Assembly (NCBI GenBank): GCA_017882615.1
Contig: JADGPD010000009.1
Span: forward strand, 1 to 45,795
Origin: Thermoleophilia bacterium
Lineage (GTDB): Bacteria; Actinomycetota; Thermoleophilia; Gaiellales; Gaiellaceae
Direction of reading: 5' to 3'
DNA: 45,795 nucleotides
Below, one piece after another: positions 14,918 to 24,193 of this stretch. The number at the start of each line of letters is the position of its first letter. The first letter of the stretch is position 1. A program made the translations under genes and the position numbers. Below the pieces are notes generated by a model. That model was given only the letters and a program-made list of their open reading frames with translations. It had not been told where the DNA came from and ran no database searches.

Positions 14918-17900
14918 TCAAGCTCGGCGCGCCGCGAGTATAGCAACGAGCAACTCCCCGGCCGCGGCGAAAGTGGAACCGCGCAGGGACAGCTCGCGCT
15001 TGGAGGAGCTGTAAACCGCCGTTCCGACCCTGGTGTTCAGCTCGCGCAGCTCACCCGAGCCCAGTACTAGCGGACCGACGCTCACCCGCCCGTCACGATA
15101 GACGAGGTAGTCGGCCCCGATCTGGGCCAGATCGAGCTTCGCCCGCTGGATCGCGAAGAGGTTGCTGACGGGCTCCGGCAGCGGTCCGAAACGATCCTCG
15201 CAAGACACCTCCAGCTCGCGCAATTCATCCTCGTCCTCGACCAGCGCGAGACGCCGGTGCAGATCGATCTTGAGCGCTTCGGAGGACACGTAGCCGGCGG
15301 GAATGTAGGCGTCGATCCGGGCATCCACACGGAGCGGGCGCGGCGTGGCGTGGCGCCTGCCCGAGAGCTCGGCCACCGCCTCCTCGAGCATCTCCACGTA
15401 GAGCTCGAAACCGACGGCGGCCACGTGACCGGACTGCTCGTCGCCAAGCAGCTCGCCGGCCCCGCGCAACTCCAGGTCGCGCATGGCGATGGCGAGCCCG
15501 GCGCCCAGCTCGGTGTGGTCGGCCAGCGTGGCCAAGCGCAGGCGCGCCTCGTGCGAGAGCTCCTCGGCGCTGGGATAGAACAGGTAGGCATGGGCGATGC
15601 GATCAGAGCGGCCGACGCGACCGCGGATCTGGTAGAGCTGGGCCAGCCCCAGGGCGTCGGCACGCTCGACTATCAACGTGTTCGCCCGCGGGATGTCGAG
15701 CCCCGACTCGATGATCGTCGTGGCGACGAGGACGTCGGCCTCGCCATGCAGGAAGCCGAGCACCCGCTCTTCGAGCTGGCGCTCGCGCATCTTGCCGTGA
15801 GCGACCGACATGCTGAGCCCGGGGCAGAGCTGGCGCAGGTGCTCCGCCGTCTCCTCGATCGTCTCGACGCGGTTGTGCAGGTAGAAGGACTGGCCGCCGC
15901 GCGCATGCTCACGCTCGAGAGCGCTCTTGATCAGCTCTTCGTCATAGGCGCCGACGTAGGTGCGAATCGGCTGGCGTCCCTCAGGCGGCGTCTCGATCGT
16001 CGAGATGTCGCGCAGGCCCGCGAGCGACATGTGCAGAGTGCGCGGAATCGGGGTGGCGCTGAGCGTGAGCACGTCCACCTCCAGCCTCAGCGAGCGCAGG
16101 AGCTCCTTCTGAGCAACCCCGAAGCGCTGCTCCTCGTCGAGCACCACCAGGCCGAGATCCTTGGCGACCACGTCGCGCGACAGAACCCGGTGCGTACCGA
16201 TCAGAACGTCGATCTTGCCCTCGCGGAAGTCGGCCAGGATTCGCTTCGTTTCGGCGGGCTTGCGGAAGCGGGAGACCATCTCCACCCGCAACGGAAAGTC
16301 GCGGTAGCGCTCGCGAAAGGTGTTCCAGTGCTGCTCGGCGAGCACCGTGGTCGGCGCCAGCACAAGCGCCTGGCGGCCGTTCAGCGTCACGGCGAAGGCG
16401 GCGCGAACGGCGATCTCGGTCTTGCCGAAGCCCACGTCGCCGCAGATCAGCCGGTCCATCGGGCGCGGCGCCTCCAGATCCTCCTTGACCGCCTCGATCG
16501 CCCGCTCCTGATCGTCCGTCTCGCGGTACGGGAAGCTGGCCTCCAGCTGCTCCAGCCAGGGCTGCTCGAGGTTGTATGCGACTCCCTCCACCTGCTGGCG
16601 CTGGGCGTAGAGCGAGAGCAGCTCGCCGGCCAGCTCGTGCACGTTGACCCGCGCGCGCGACTTGAGCAGCTGCCAGGCCTTGCCGCCGAGCTTGGAGAGG
16701 GCGGGCGCCTTGCCGTCGGCGCCGATGTAGCGCGAGACCTTGGCGATCTGCTCGTGTGGAACGTAGAGACGATCGTCGCCCTTGAAGGCGAGCAGCAGGT
16801 AGTCGCGCGTAACCCCGGCGACCTTCTTGGTCTCGAAGGCGATCAACCTGCCGACGCCCTGGTCTTCGTGCACGACGTAGTCGCCCGGGCGCAGATCGGA
16901 GAAGGATTGCAGCGCGCGCCCGATCCGCGGCGCCGCCCTGGGCGGTCGCTTGCGGAAGACCTGGCTCGCCGGAAGGAGAACGAGACCGAGCTCCCGCCAA
17001 ACCAGCCCGCGCCGGGCGGGCGAAACCGCGAAACGCAAATCTCCCTCTCGCGCGAGCTCGTCTCCCTGCTCGAGCAGCGGCGCCGCAAGCGAGCGCAGGC
17101 GGCCGCCCGTGCGCAGCGCCTCACCCCGATGCGCGAAGGCGACGACGACGCGCTGGCCGGAGCGCACGAACGAACCGAGATCTCGCTCGGCCTCGCTTAG
17201 GCCGCGTGCGGCGATGGCCGGACGTTGCGCCTCGAACGAGAAGGGCTGCCCGTGTGGAAACGGGTCCAGCTCACTCACGCCCTCCAGCGGCAGAGGATCG
17301 ATCTCGAGCTCTTCGCGCCAGACCCGCTCGACCTCTTCGCGCTGCCAAACGAGATCGGGCGCCGAGGCGAGCGGCGAGACCAGCGGCGCGGGAAGTGCGG
17401 GCACTTCTCCCTCCTCCTCCAGCGACGGGACGAGATCGATTCGCCACTCGGCGGCGGGCTGGACGAGCACCTCGTCGACCTCGTGCAGCGTCCGCTGCGT
17501 GAAGGGCGAGAAGGCGCGCATCTGCTCGATCTCGTCACCGAAGAGCTCGATGCGCAGGGGGTCGCGGCCGCTCGCCGGAAAGACGTCGACGAGGCCGCCG
17601 CGAACGGCGAACTGGCCTCGCTCCTCCGCCCGCTCGACCCGTTCGTAACCCGCGCCGGCGAGATCCAATGCGATCTCCTCCAGGCTCCTCGAGTCGCCGG
17701 CGCGCAACCGAATCGCCTCTGGCCGGAGCTGCGGTGCCGGCATTCCCTCCGCGAAAGCCGTGGCCGAGACGAAGACGAGCCCGCCCGCCGCCAGTACTTC
17801 GAGCGCCCGTGCTCGCTCGCCGATCAGGTGGGCGGCCGGCACGAGCCCCGAATCCCAACGCACGCCGCGACTGGGCAGGAAGGCGACGGTGTCTTCGCCC

Positions 17901-18118
17901 AGAAACCAGCCGGCCGCCTCGGCGAGATTGCGCGCGTCCTCGTCGTCGGCGACGAGGACGGCCAGCGCCCGCTCGAGCCGTTCGTGCAGAGCGCTGACGA
18001 GCAGCGGTAGCGCCGGCTCGGACACGCGCGCGCAGGCCGGGAGTGCGGCAGCCAGGCTCGCGAGGCGCTCGTGGCCCACAAGCTCGCGTACGAAGGCGTG
18101 AAGAACTGGGCGGTCCAT
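14918..18118 (-). CDS. mfd: transcription-repair coupling factor
   Basis: DNA translocase that removes RNA polymerase stalled at lesions and recruits UvrA; 1066 aa, slightly shorter than the usual 1100-1180. The N-terminal UvrB-like module (about 1-330) has lost a recognisable Walker A, as is normal. The RNA polymerase interaction domain begins at about 395 with [15 protein letters not shown]. The translocase module follows with Walker [10 protein letters not shown], the DEEQ box [24 protein letters not shown] and the second RecA-like domain with [12 protein letters not shown] and [11 protein letters not shown]. The C-terminal TRCF domain ends the protein. ATG 18118 is preferred to TTG 18145; there is no Shine-Dalgarno, but a GNRA-loop hairpin occupies that position. 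It lies between pth and the prsA-like gene in one run. Confidence 0.97.
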   Translation of the reverse strand: MDRPVLHAFVRELVGHERLASLAAALPACARVSEPALPLLVSALHERLERALAVLVADDEDARNLAEAAGWFLGEDTVAFLPSRGVRWDSGLVPAAHLIGERARALEVLAAGGLVFVSATAFAEGMPAPQLRPEAIRLRAGDSRSLEEIALDLAGAGYERVERAEERGQFAVRGGLVDVFPASGRDPLRIELFGDEIEQMRAFSPFTQRTLHEVDEVLVQPAAEWRIDLVPSLEEEGEVPALPAPLVSPLASAPDLVWQREEVERVWREELEIDPLPLEGVSELDPFPHGQPFSFEAQRPAIAARGLSEAERDLGSFVRSGQRVVVAFAHRGEALRTGGRLRSLAAPLLEQGDELAREGDLRFAVSPARRGLVWRELGLVLLPASQVFRKRPPRAAPRIGRALQSFSDLRPGDYVVHEDQGVGRLIAFETKKVAGVTRDYLLLAFKGDDRLYVPHEQIAKVSRYIGADGKAPALSKLGGKAWQLLKSRARVNVHELAGELLSLYAQRQQVEGVAYNLEQPWLEQLEASFPYRETDDQERAIEAVKEDLEAPRPMDRLICGDVGFGKTEIAVRAAFAVTLNGRQALVLAPTTVLAEQHWNTFRERYRDFPLRVEMVSRFRKPAETKRILADFREGKIDVLIGTHRVLSRDVVAKDLGLVVLDEEQRFGVAQKELLRSLRLEVDVLTLSATPIPRTLHMSLAGLRDISTIETPPEGRQPIRTYVGAYDEELIKSALEREHARGGQSFYLHNRVETIEETAEHLRQLCPGLSMSVAHGKMRERQLEERVLGFLHGEADVLVATTIIESGLDIPRANTLIVERADALGLAQLYQIRGRVGRSDRIAHAYLFYPSAEELSHEARLRLATLADHTELGAGLAIAMRDLELRGAGELLGDEQSGHVAAVGFELYVEMLEEAVAELSGRRHATPRPLRVDARIDAYIPAGYVSSEALKIDLHRRLALVEDEDELRELEVSCEDRFGPLPEPVSNLFAIQRAKLDLAQIGADYLVYRDGRVSVGPLVLGSGELRELNTRVGTAVYSSSKRELSLRGSTFAAAGELLVAILAARRA

Positions 18119-18125
18119 AGTTTCA

Positions 18126-18143
18126 GCGGGACTTTCGTCCCGC
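18126..18143 (-). promoter_or_regulatory. GNRA-capped hairpin directly upstream of the mfd start
   Basis: In the transcript the sequence GCGGGAC-GAAA-GTCCCGC forms a perfect 7-bp stem with a GAAA tetraloop. It ends 7 nt before the mfd ATG and replaces the usual ribosome-binding site. It could control mfd translation, mark an mRNA processing site or be a weak attenuator between pth and mfd. Confidence 0.55.
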
Positions 18144-18168
18144 AAGCGGCAGTGTAGCCCGCGCCGTT

Positions 18169-18786
18169 TTACTCCCGATCGGCTGAATCGCGCTCGTTGA
18201 AGCGGGCTTGCGCGGTATCGAGACCCTCGCCCGCAAGCAGCTCGACGGCGTCGGCGGCGCGGGAGACGATCGCCTCCACGTCGGTGCCGGAATCGAAGTT
18301 GGAGAGTACGAAGTCGGCCACCGTCCTACGATCACCGCGACCGGGGCGACCGACGCCCACGCGCAGGCGCAGGAACTCCTTCGTTGCTAGCGCGGCGGCG
18401 ATCGAGCGCAGGCCGTTGTGCCCTGCGAGACCGCCCCCCATGCGCAACTGCAGGCGACCGGGCTCCAGGTCGACATCGTCGTGCACGACGAGCAGCTGCT
18501 CGGGCTGCAGCTTGAAGTAGCGGGCCGCGGCAGCCAGCGAGCGGCCGGACTCGTTCATGAAGGTCTCCGGCGCGAGCAGCGCGACGCGGTTTCCCTCCAG
18601 CCTCAGCTCGGCCAGCCGGCCGTGAAACTTGGCCCTGAAACTGGTGTCGTGGCGCCGAGCCAGCTCCTCGACGACCATGAAACCGATGTTGTGGCGATTG
18701 CGAGCGTACTCCCGCCCGGGGTTGCCCAAGCCGGCGACGAGCAGATCCAGCGTCGAGACGGGCTTGTCTCGACGAAACCAGCCCAT
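18169..18786 (-). CDS. pth: peptidyl-tRNA hydrolase
   Basis: Releases tRNA from peptidyl-tRNAs that drop off the ribosome; cytoplasmic, 205 aa, a normal length for bacterial Pth. Active-site residues are visible: N22 in VAGLGNPG, catalytic H32 in NRHNIGF, the PETFMNESG motif, VVHDDVDL with the catalytic-pair Asp, and GGGLAGHNGLRS. The C terminus has a short charged extension. Its start codon follows the rplY stop with no gap, so the two are almost certainly co-translated. mfd begins 50 nt downstream. The rplY-pth-mfd order is a conserved arrangement in Actinobacteria. Confidence 0.97.
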   Translation of the reverse strand: MGWFRRDKPVSTLDLLVAGLGNPGREYARNRHNIGFMVVEELARRHDTSFRAKFHGRLAELRLEGNRVALLAPETFMNESGRSLAAAARYFKLQPEQLLVVHDDVDLEPGRLQLRMGGGLAGHNGLRSIAAALATKEFLRLRVGVGRPGRGDRRTVADFVLSNFDSGTDVEAIVSRAADAVELLAGEGLDTAQARFNERDSADRE

Positions 18787-19455
18787 CTATTCGGAGGGAG
18801 CCTCGGCCTCGTCCGCCGGGCCCTCGCCCTCGGCGGCCTCTTCCTCGCCCTCTTCGCCCTCGACTTCCTCCTCGACCTCTTCGACGACGAGAGACGGAAG
18901 CGTGACGCTGACGAGCAGCGTGTCGGCATCGTCGAGGAAGACGACGCCTTCGGGCGGAGTCAGATCAGAGAGGTGAAGTAGATCGCCGATCTCGAGCGAG
19001 CTGACGTCGAGTTCGATCTGGTCGGGCACCTGAGTCGGCAGCGCCTCGACGAGGAGCTCGCGCGCCGACGGAGTGACAACTCCACCGGCTTTGGCGCCCG
19101 GCGCTTCGCCGACCAGCACCAGGAGGACGTTGGACTGAATCGCCTGATCGAGGCGGATGACGTGGAGATCGACATGCAGTAGATCGCCGCGAACGGGATG
19201 GCGCTGATAGTCCTTGAGAATCGCCGAGTGCGGTTTCTTCTCCTCGCCCACGACGACATCGAGAATCGCGTGACTCCCGTGCTCGCCGGTCAAGGCGTGG
19301 CGGAGATCGGCTTCGGGCACGGCGAACGGGCGCGCCTCGAAGGCGCTTCCGTAGAGGACGCCGGGAACGAGGCCTTGCCGGCGCAGGCGCCGGTTGGCAG
19401 CGCTACCGCGCTCGGATCGTTCTTGAACTTGGAGCTTTACTCTCTCAGCAGCCAC
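18787..19455 (-). CDS. rplY: 50S ribosomal protein L25 (Ctc-type)
   Basis: 5S rRNA-binding ribosomal protein of the long L25/TL5/Ctc form, 222 aa. The N-terminal L25 domain (about 4-95) has RLRRQGLVPGVLYG and KDYQRHPVRGDLLHVDL; the C-terminal TL5 beta domain (about 100-185) has VLVGEAPGAKAGGVV and DVSSLEIGDLLHLSDL. A very acidic tail rich in Glu and Ala (about 190-222) ends the protein. The GTG at 19455 has TACACT 8 nt upstream and no Shine-Dalgarno, so it is probably the leaderless first gene of the rplY-pth-mfd-prsA-mazG-eno run. In related genomes rplY usually follows prs directly; here about 4.7 kb separates them. Confidence 0.97.
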   Translation of the reverse strand: MAAERVKLQVQERSERGSAANRRLRRQGLVPGVLYGSAFEARPFAVPEADLRHALTGEHGSHAILDVVVGEEKKPHSAILKDYQRHPVRGDLLHVDLHVIRLDQAIQSNVLLVLVGEAPGAKAGGVVTPSARELLVEALPTQVPDQIELDVSSLEIGDLLHLSDLTPPEGVVFLDDADTLLVSVTLPSLVVEEVEEEVEGEEGEEEAAEGEGPADEAEAPSE

Positions 19456-19469
19456 GGCGCCGAAGTGTA
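19456..19469 (-). promoter_or_regulatory. -10 box and leaderless start of the rplY operon
   Basis: TACACT (minus strand, 19469-19464) precedes GTG 19455 by 8 nt. No Shine-Dalgarno is seen. It would drive rplY and the genes behind it. Confidence 0.5.
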
Positions 19470-19504
19470 GCGACCTGGACGCATCGCGCGCCTGATAAGG
19501 CGAT

Positions 19505-19524
19505 GGAGTGCTTCGTTTCGAAAG
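19505..19524 (-). repeat. 20-bp direct repeat, copy 1
   Basis: GGAGTGCTTCGTTTCGAAAG occurs here and again at 19674-19693. Similarity continues on the 3' side (TTCCT, three bases, then AGCTCA) to give an imperfect 36-37-bp element. The core contains the palindrome TTTCGAAA. Confidence 0.8.
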
Positions 19525-19632
19525 ATTTCCTCGGAGCTCATTTCGGAATGAAGACCCGTCGATTGGGTGCGATCGGTGGATGCGAGACTAGGACGCAGTG
19601 TCGGGTTCGTAGCTGGAAGCTACGGATGCGAC

Positions 19633-19649
19633 CGAGGACAACGTCCTCG
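19633..19649 (-). terminator. hairpin downstream of the GH3 gene
   Basis: CGAGGAC-AAC-GTCCTCG forms a perfect 7-bp stem between the two repeat copies, 51 nt after the GH3 stop. A GCCGCC/GGCGGC inverted pair (19651-19673) lies beside it. No T-run follows, so this is at best a probable terminator or an mRNA 3' stabiliser. Confidence 0.35.
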
Positions 19650-19673
19650 CGCCGCCGAGCGCGGCCAGGCGGC

Positions 19674-19693
19674 GGAGTGCTTCGTTTCGAAAG
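19674..19693 (-). repeat. 20-bp direct repeat, copy 2
   Basis: Second exact copy of GGAGTGCTTCGTTTCGAAAG, 169 bp from the first. Its 3' flank runs into the stop codon of the GH3 gene, so the last codons of that gene lie inside the element. Confidence 0.8.
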
Positions 19694-19699
19694 GAGTTC

Positions 19700-21661
19700 C
19701 TAATAGCTCAGGCCGGCCCCATAGGCGAAGAGCGGCTTTGCGCGCTTACCGTCCCTCAGGCGCATTCCCTTCACCATCGGCACGTCTTTGATCGATGCCG
19801 GCCAGCTCACAGGCAGCTTGCCGTGCGGCGACACGCGACCGAAAAGAACGTCGGCGACGCCGTGCCCCGCCTCGGTGCCCGGAAGGTAGGCCATCAACAA
19901 TGCATTTGCCTTCTTGACCAGGGCGCTGATCATCAGCGGCCGACCGGCTACGAGCACCAGCACGACCGGCTTGCCGCTTGCCTCGGCCGCTTCGACCAGC
20001 CGCACCTGATCGGGCGCGAGCGCTGCAGTCGAGGTATCGCCGTACCACTCCGCGTACGCCGGCTCGCCGATCGCGACAACGATGGCGCTTGCCTTCTTCG
20101 CCTTTGCGCGGACGTCCGCCTGGCTGAGCCAGTTCGCGGTCAGCACATTGCGAGGACCGACTGCCTCGCCGATGCCCTGAAGGACGGTGACCGCAGGCGG
20201 ACTCACGCCCGCCGGAATCCCCTGCCAGCCGATCGTCCAGCCGCCCATCTGCCGAGAGACGCTCGTCGCCGCCGGTCCGACAACCAGAATCGGGCCGCCG
20301 CGCTTTTTCAGCGGAAGCAGGTGACCGCGGTTCTTGAGCAGTGTCAGTGACTCGTCTACGGCCTTGCGAGCGAGCTTGCGATCGCTCGCGGCTACCGCGC
20401 CGGCCTGGGCCTTACCGGCGTCCACATAGGGATGCTCGAACAGGCCGAGGCGGAACTTCAACACCAGCACGCGCCTGACCGCCTCGTCGAGGCGGCTCTG
20501 CGAGACCGCGCCGCTTTGGACGAGGTCTTTCAGAGCGCTAGTGAACTGAGCCGAGTCGTAGGGAATCATCGTGACGTCGACGCCGGCGTTGACCGCGCGC
20601 CGCACGGCGTCTTCCGGGCTAGTGGCAACACAGCTGAATTTGGGGTTGGGCGGAGTACCCCCCGGGCAATAAAGGTCGCTCACGTCGCCCCAATCGGAAA
20701 TGAGCACGCCCGCGAAGCCCATCGTGCCGCGCAGCAGGTCGGTTGAAAGCGCATGCGACGCGACAACCGGCGTGCCGTTGACCGCGCCGTGTTGGGTCAT
20801 GACGGTGGCCGCGCCCGCATTCACAGCCGCCTGGAAGGACGGAACGAACCAGTTCTTCAGCGTCTCGGCGGGTAGCGTCACCGGGAACCGGTCGCGGCCG
20901 TCTTGGGGTTGCGAATAGCCGATGAAATGCTTTGCGGTAGCGGCGACGACGAGGTCATCCGGACGGTTTCCCTGGAGCCCTTGCACCGACGCTGCGACGA
21001 GCTCCGAGGCCATTTTCGGATCCTCGCCGAAGGTCTCGTAGTAACGGCCCCAGCGCAGGTCGCGGGACACGTCGGCGACCGGTCCGAAGACCCAGCGAAT
21101 TCCGAGCGCCTTTGCGCCGCGCGAGGTTACTGCCGTCGTTTGCCTGACGAGCCCCGGATCGCGCGTCGCCGCCAGCCCGAGCTGATGGGGGAAGATCACA
21201 GCGCCCAGCACCGGCGAGAGCCCGTGCAGGGCGTCCGCGCCGTAGAGAATCGGTATCTGCAGCCGCGAGCGATCAAGTGCCGCCTTCTGAATCTGGTTGA
21301 TTCCGGTTGCCCAGGAGCGAGGAGTGTTCTGCGCGCCCGGCAGCTCGCCGCCGCCGCTTAAAATCGATCCGACTCCTTCCTGGGCGAAGACTCTGTCCAC
21401 GTTCGCATCGGTCTTCAACCGAGTGACGGACACCTGGGCGAGCTGGCCGACCTTCTCGGCCACCGTCATCCGCGCGAGCAGGTCGTCAGCGCGACTCGCC
21501 GCCGGTAGCGACGCGTCCTGGTACGGAAGAACCCGGCTGCGCGAGAGGGCGGACTGCTCGAGCGCCCCTAGGGCGACGAGCACAGAGCCGAGCGCGAGCA
21601 GAAAGAGCCGGCGGCCGCGCCGGCTGCCAAACACACGCCTGGCAAGCAACACGCTCCTCAT
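19700..21661 (-). CDS. glycoside hydrolase family 3 protein, exported
   Basis: Probable beta-glucosidase or related exo-acting glycosidase of 653 aa, acting outside the cell or anchored to the membrane. A basic N terminus is followed by a hydrophobic segment (about 19-36) without an obvious cleavage site. The GH3 barrel (about 60-400) has GRYYETFGEDP, the substrate-binding ATAKHFIGYS and the nucleophile Asp in GVLISDWGDV. The second alpha/beta sandwich domain (about 430-650) has LLKNRGHLLPLKK, YLPGTEAGHGVADVLFG and PHGKLPVSWP. No fibronectin type III domain is present, so it is a short form. It begins 54 nt after a histidine-kinase gene in the same direction, which suggests control by that two-component system. 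Substrate is unknown; plant or microbial beta-glucans are the usual choice. Confidence 0.93.
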   Translation of the reverse strand: MRSVLLARRVFGSRRGRRLFLLALGSVLVALGALEQSALSRSRVLPYQDASLPAASRADDLLARMTVAEKVGQLAQVSVTRLKTDANVDRVFAQEGVGSILSGGGELPGAQNTPRSWATGINQIQKAALDRSRLQIPILYGADALHGLSPVLGAVIFPHQLGLAATRDPGLVRQTTAVTSRGAKALGIRWVFGPVADVSRDLRWGRYYETFGEDPKMASELVAASVQGLQGNRPDDLVVAATAKHFIGYSQPQDGRDRFPVTLPAETLKNWFVPSFQAAVNAGAATVMTQHGAVNGTPVVASHALSTDLLRGTMGFAGVLISDWGDVSDLYCPGGTPPNPKFSCVATSPEDAVRRAVNAGVDVTMIPYDSAQFTSALKDLVQSGAVSQSRLDEAVRRVLVLKFRLGLFEHPYVDAGKAQAGAVAASDRKLARKAVDESLTLLKNRGHLLPLKKRGGPILVVGPAATSVSRQMGGWTIGWQGIPAGVSPPAVTVLQGIGEAVGPRNVLTANWLSQADVRAKAKKASAIVVAIGEPAYAEWYGDTSTAALAPDQVRLVEAAEASGKPVVLVLVAGRPLMISALVKKANALLMAYLPGTEAGHGVADVLFGRVSPHGKLPVSWPASIKDVPMVKGMRLRDGKRAKPLFAYGAGLSY

Positions 21662-21715
21662 GGCGAGGATGGAAACACGCGAAGATGAAGAACCGCTAAA
21701 GGCGCCGGCGGAGGA

Positions 21716-23080
21716 TCAGCCTTCGTCGATGACCGGCAGCTCGATGCGCAACAACGCCCCGCCGTCGCTCGGACGCTCGACCGATACGCGGCCGCCGTTC
21801 GACTCGGCCACTTGACGGACGATCGCCAGCCCGAGCCCGGTGCCCGGAAGCGCCCTGGCCGACGACGCGCGATAGAAACGGTCGAAGACCAGCGGCAGAT
21901 CGGCGTCTTCGATGCCCTGCCCGTGATCGCGAACACTCACCGTGCCCTGGCTCACCTTCACCTCGATAGGCGTGTCGGGCGGGCTCCACTTGCAGGCGTT
22001 GTCGAGCAGGTTCGCGACCGCGCGCTCGAGCCTGCTCGGAACGCCGCGAACGAGGCACGGCTCGAGCTCGAGTGTGAACGTGCTCCTGGGGGAAAGCCGG
22101 CGCGCGCGCGCAACCGTCTGCTCGACGAGCAGATCGAGGCGCACGTCTTCGATCTCCAGATTGGGCTCGACCCCGCGGGCAAGATCGACGATGTCGGTCA
22201 CGAGCACAGCCAGCTCGTCAATTTGCTGGCTGACGTCGTGCAGGATCAAGTCCCGCTCTTCCTTCGGAAGCTCGGTTCGCCGCAACACGTCGACGTTCGT
22301 CTTCGCGGTCGTCAGCGGAGTCCTTAGCTCGTGCGAGGCGTCGGCAACGAGCTGACGCTGCGAGCGCAGCGAGAACTCGAGAGCCTCGAGCATGGTGTTG
22401 AAGGATTTCGCCAGACGCGCGAGCTCGTCGTGACCGCGCATCTCGATACGACGAGACAGGTCCCGTGTTCGAGCCACGTGCTCGCTGGTCTGCGTCATGT
22501 GGCGAACAGGTCGCATGGCAGCGCCGGCGATCACCCAGCCGAGAATGGCAGCCAGTCCGATCCCACTCAGACCGAGGACGAACAACTCGACCGCCAGCTG
22601 CCGCAGAGTCCGGTCCAAAGAGGCCAGCGGGCGGGCGACCTGTAGTGCCCCGCAGTTGGGATCGGTGGGATCGATCGGGGAGGTGAAAACCCGGACCCGT
22701 TGACCTTTCACGGTCGCGTAGTCGTAGCGGGCAAGCTGCCCGGGCCTTTTGTCCGTCGCGACCTTTCTCTCCTGTACTGTGACCGGAATACGAGTGCTCT
22801 TGCTCGGTAGGGGGCTGGCTTTTCCGCTCTTGTCGATCTCCTGGAAGTAGCCTCCGAGTAGAGCCACTAGATGCGAGTTGACGCTCACGAAGCATGGGGG
22901 CGGGCCGCCGCCGCTGATGTGCGGGATCGTGGTCGCCTGGGCGGCGCGATCCTGTAACGAGCGATCGACCTCCTTGATCAGCTGGTTGTTCACCAGGAAG
23001 TAGACCGTCCCAGAAGTCAGCGCGATCGCCGCGGCTACGGCAAGCGCCGACATGATGATCAGGCGCAGGCGAAAGCTCAT
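21716..23080 (-). CDS. membrane sensor histidine kinase (MprB-like)
   Basis: A 454-aa membrane kinase. It has an N-terminal membrane helix (about 7-30), an extracytoplasmic sensor region (about 31-160) with two Cys (C63, C143), a second helix (about 165-188), a HAMP linker (about 189-242), the phosphoacceptor helix with H250 in ADASHELRTPL, and a HATPase_c domain (about 320-454) with an N-box VANLLDNACKWS and G boxes DHGQGIED, FDRFYRA and GTGLGLAIV. All catalytic boxes look intact. It starts 9 nt after the OmpR-type regulator gene and is followed by the GH3 gene. The pair resembles MprAB of mycobacteria in organisation, but the stimulus cannot be read from the sequence. Confidence 0.95.
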   Translation of the reverse strand: MSFRLRLIIMSALAVAAAIALTSGTVYFLVNNQLIKEVDRSLQDRAAQATTIPHISGGGPPPCFVSVNSHLVALLGGYFQEIDKSGKASPLPSKSTRIPVTVQERKVATDKRPGQLARYDYATVKGQRVRVFTSPIDPTDPNCGALQVARPLASLDRTLRQLAVELFVLGLSGIGLAAILGWVIAGAAMRPVRHMTQTSEHVARTRDLSRRIEMRGHDELARLAKSFNTMLEALEFSLRSQRQLVADASHELRTPLTTAKTNVDVLRRTELPKEERDLILHDVSQQIDELAVLVTDIVDLARGVEPNLEIEDVRLDLLVEQTVARARRLSPRSTFTLELEPCLVRGVPSRLERAVANLLDNACKWSPPDTPIEVKVSQGTVSVRDHGQGIEDADLPLVFDRFYRASSARALPGTGLGLAIVRQVAESNGGRVSVERPSDGGALLRIELPVIDEG

Positions 23081-23089
23081 GGCAAGACT

Positions 23090-23770
23090 CTAGGCTGATT
23101 CGCGGAGGATGTAGCCGACGCCGCGCACGGTGTGAATCAGGCGGGGCTCGCCTCCGGATTCCGTCTTGCGCCGCAGGTAGCCGATGTAGACCTCGAGCGA
23201 GTTGGAGCTGGGCCCGAAGTCGTACCCCCAGACCCGCTCGAAGATGATCGAGCGCGAAAGCACCTGGCGCGGATTGAGGAGGAACAGCTCGAGCAGCAGG
23301 AACTCGGTGCGGGTGACTTCGATCAAGCGGTCAGCGCGGCGCACCTCGTGAGCAACCGGATCGAGGACGAGATCGGCGAAGCGCAGCACCTGGTCGCTCG
23401 GACTGCCGGCGCGGCGCAGGAGCGCGCGCAGGCGTGCCAGCAACTCCTCGAGATCAAAGGGCTTGGTGACGTAATCGTCGGCGCCGGCATCGAGCCCGGC
23501 AACCCGGTCCTCGACCTCGATCCGGGCGGTCAGCATCAGCACCGGCGTCTTGTCGCCGGAGGCGCGCAGACGCCGGCAGACCTCGAGCCCGTCGATACCG
23601 GGCATCAGCACGTCCAGCACAACGGCGTCGATCTCGTTGCTGCCGGTTTTCATCCTCTCCAGCGCCAGGGCGCCGTTCTCGAGCGTCTCAACCTCGTAGC
23701 GCTCGACCTTGAGCGCCCGTTCGAGCGCCTCGCGCAAGGGCTGCTCGTCATCCACAACGAGGATTTTCAT
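23090..23770 (-). CDS. OmpR/PhoB-family response regulator (MprA-like)
   Basis: A 226-aa transcription regulator. The receiver (about 1-118) has the acidic pair D7/D8, phosphoacceptor D53 in VVLDVLMPG, the Thr of LMLTAR and the Lys of DDYVTKPFD. The winged-helix DNA-binding domain (about 128-226) has [10 protein letters not shown]-like [45 protein letters not shown] and [11 protein letters not shown]. It is intact and paired with the kinase gene 9 nt downstream. A CAGAAT box 6 nt before the ATG at 23770 suggests a leaderless start. The pair may control the downstream GH3 gene and itself. Confidence 0.96.
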   Translation of the reverse strand: MKILVVDDEQPLREALERALKVERYEVETLENGALALERMKTGSNEIDAVVLDVLMPGIDGLEVCRRLRASGDKTPVLMLTARIEVEDRVAGLDAGADDYVTKPFDLEELLARLRALLRRAGSPSDQVLRFADLVLDPVAHEVRRADRLIEVTRTEFLLLELFLLNPRQVLSRSIIFERVWGYDFGPSSNSLEVYIGYLRRKTESGGEPRLIHTVRGVGYILRESA

Positions 23771-23782
23771 GGCCCTATTCTG
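23771..23782 (-). promoter_or_regulatory. -10-like box of the two-component operon
   Basis: CAGAAT (minus strand, 23782-23777) precedes ATG 23770 by 6 nt, one change from TAGAAT. No Shine-Dalgarno is present. The gap 23783-23919 holds no other clear element. Confidence 0.4.
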
Positions 23783-23919
23783 CCGCCTTTCCGGAGAACT
23801 CGCGAAGTGCCGCCCGTAAGAGTATTAGACCGGCACTGTCACAAGCCTCTTCGAGGGATCAAAAGCTCCCTGAGTGCGCGATTGAATCGCGGCCGCGGAC
23901 CCACCACGTGGGAGGTCTG

Positions 23920-24102
23920 CTACTTGATGTGGAGATTGATGCCGAGCAAGATCAGCCACCACAAGAGGACGGCGAGCACGGCGGAGGCGAGCCGCTTGAT
24001 CGTGCCCAGATTGCTGAAGTAGTGGTGGCGCTCGGCAACGATCAGGCCCACGACGACATAGGCGACGACGAGCAAACTTGGCATACGGAATGATCGGCTC
24101 AT
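23920..24102 (-). CDS. conserved small membrane protein (60 aa)
   Basis: A 60-aa protein with two membrane helices: LLVVAYVVVGLIVAERHHYF (about 10-29) and SAVLAVLLWWLILLGINLHIK (about 40-60). Between them is the segment NLGTIKRL. Short actinobacterial proteins with the same VAYxVVGxxVAxxHxYF and LLGVNLH ends are widespread from memory, but their role is not known. The ATG at 24102 gives the full first helix; ATG 24084 would cut it short. A GAGG run 14 nt upstream of the ATG may act as ribosome-binding site. It lies 91 nt behind prs in the same direction. It is too small to stand out in most gene calls, but the two-helix pattern and position make it a real gene. Confidence 0.78.
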   Translation of the reverse strand: MSRSFRMPSLLVVAYVVVGLIVAERHHYFSNLGTIKRLASAVLAVLLWWLILLGINLHIK

Positions 24103-24193
24103 GTCCCGAGCATCCCCTCGGAGTCTGAATAGCAAACTCGCCGCGATCTGATCGACGCCCGAACTCCCGGACTTTGGCGGTCGCGAGACTCGC

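Noticed and set aside
15257-17200. 647-codon open frame on the plus strand opposite mfd
   Set aside because: It lies fully antisense to mfd, whose motifs are unambiguous. Long antisense frames are common in high-GC genes, and the translation has no domain pattern.
19500-19700. Direct repeats considered as transposon or integrase attachment ends
   Set aside because: No transposase or integrase gene and no copy at the other edge (23771-23919) of the module was found, so a mobile-element call is not supported.
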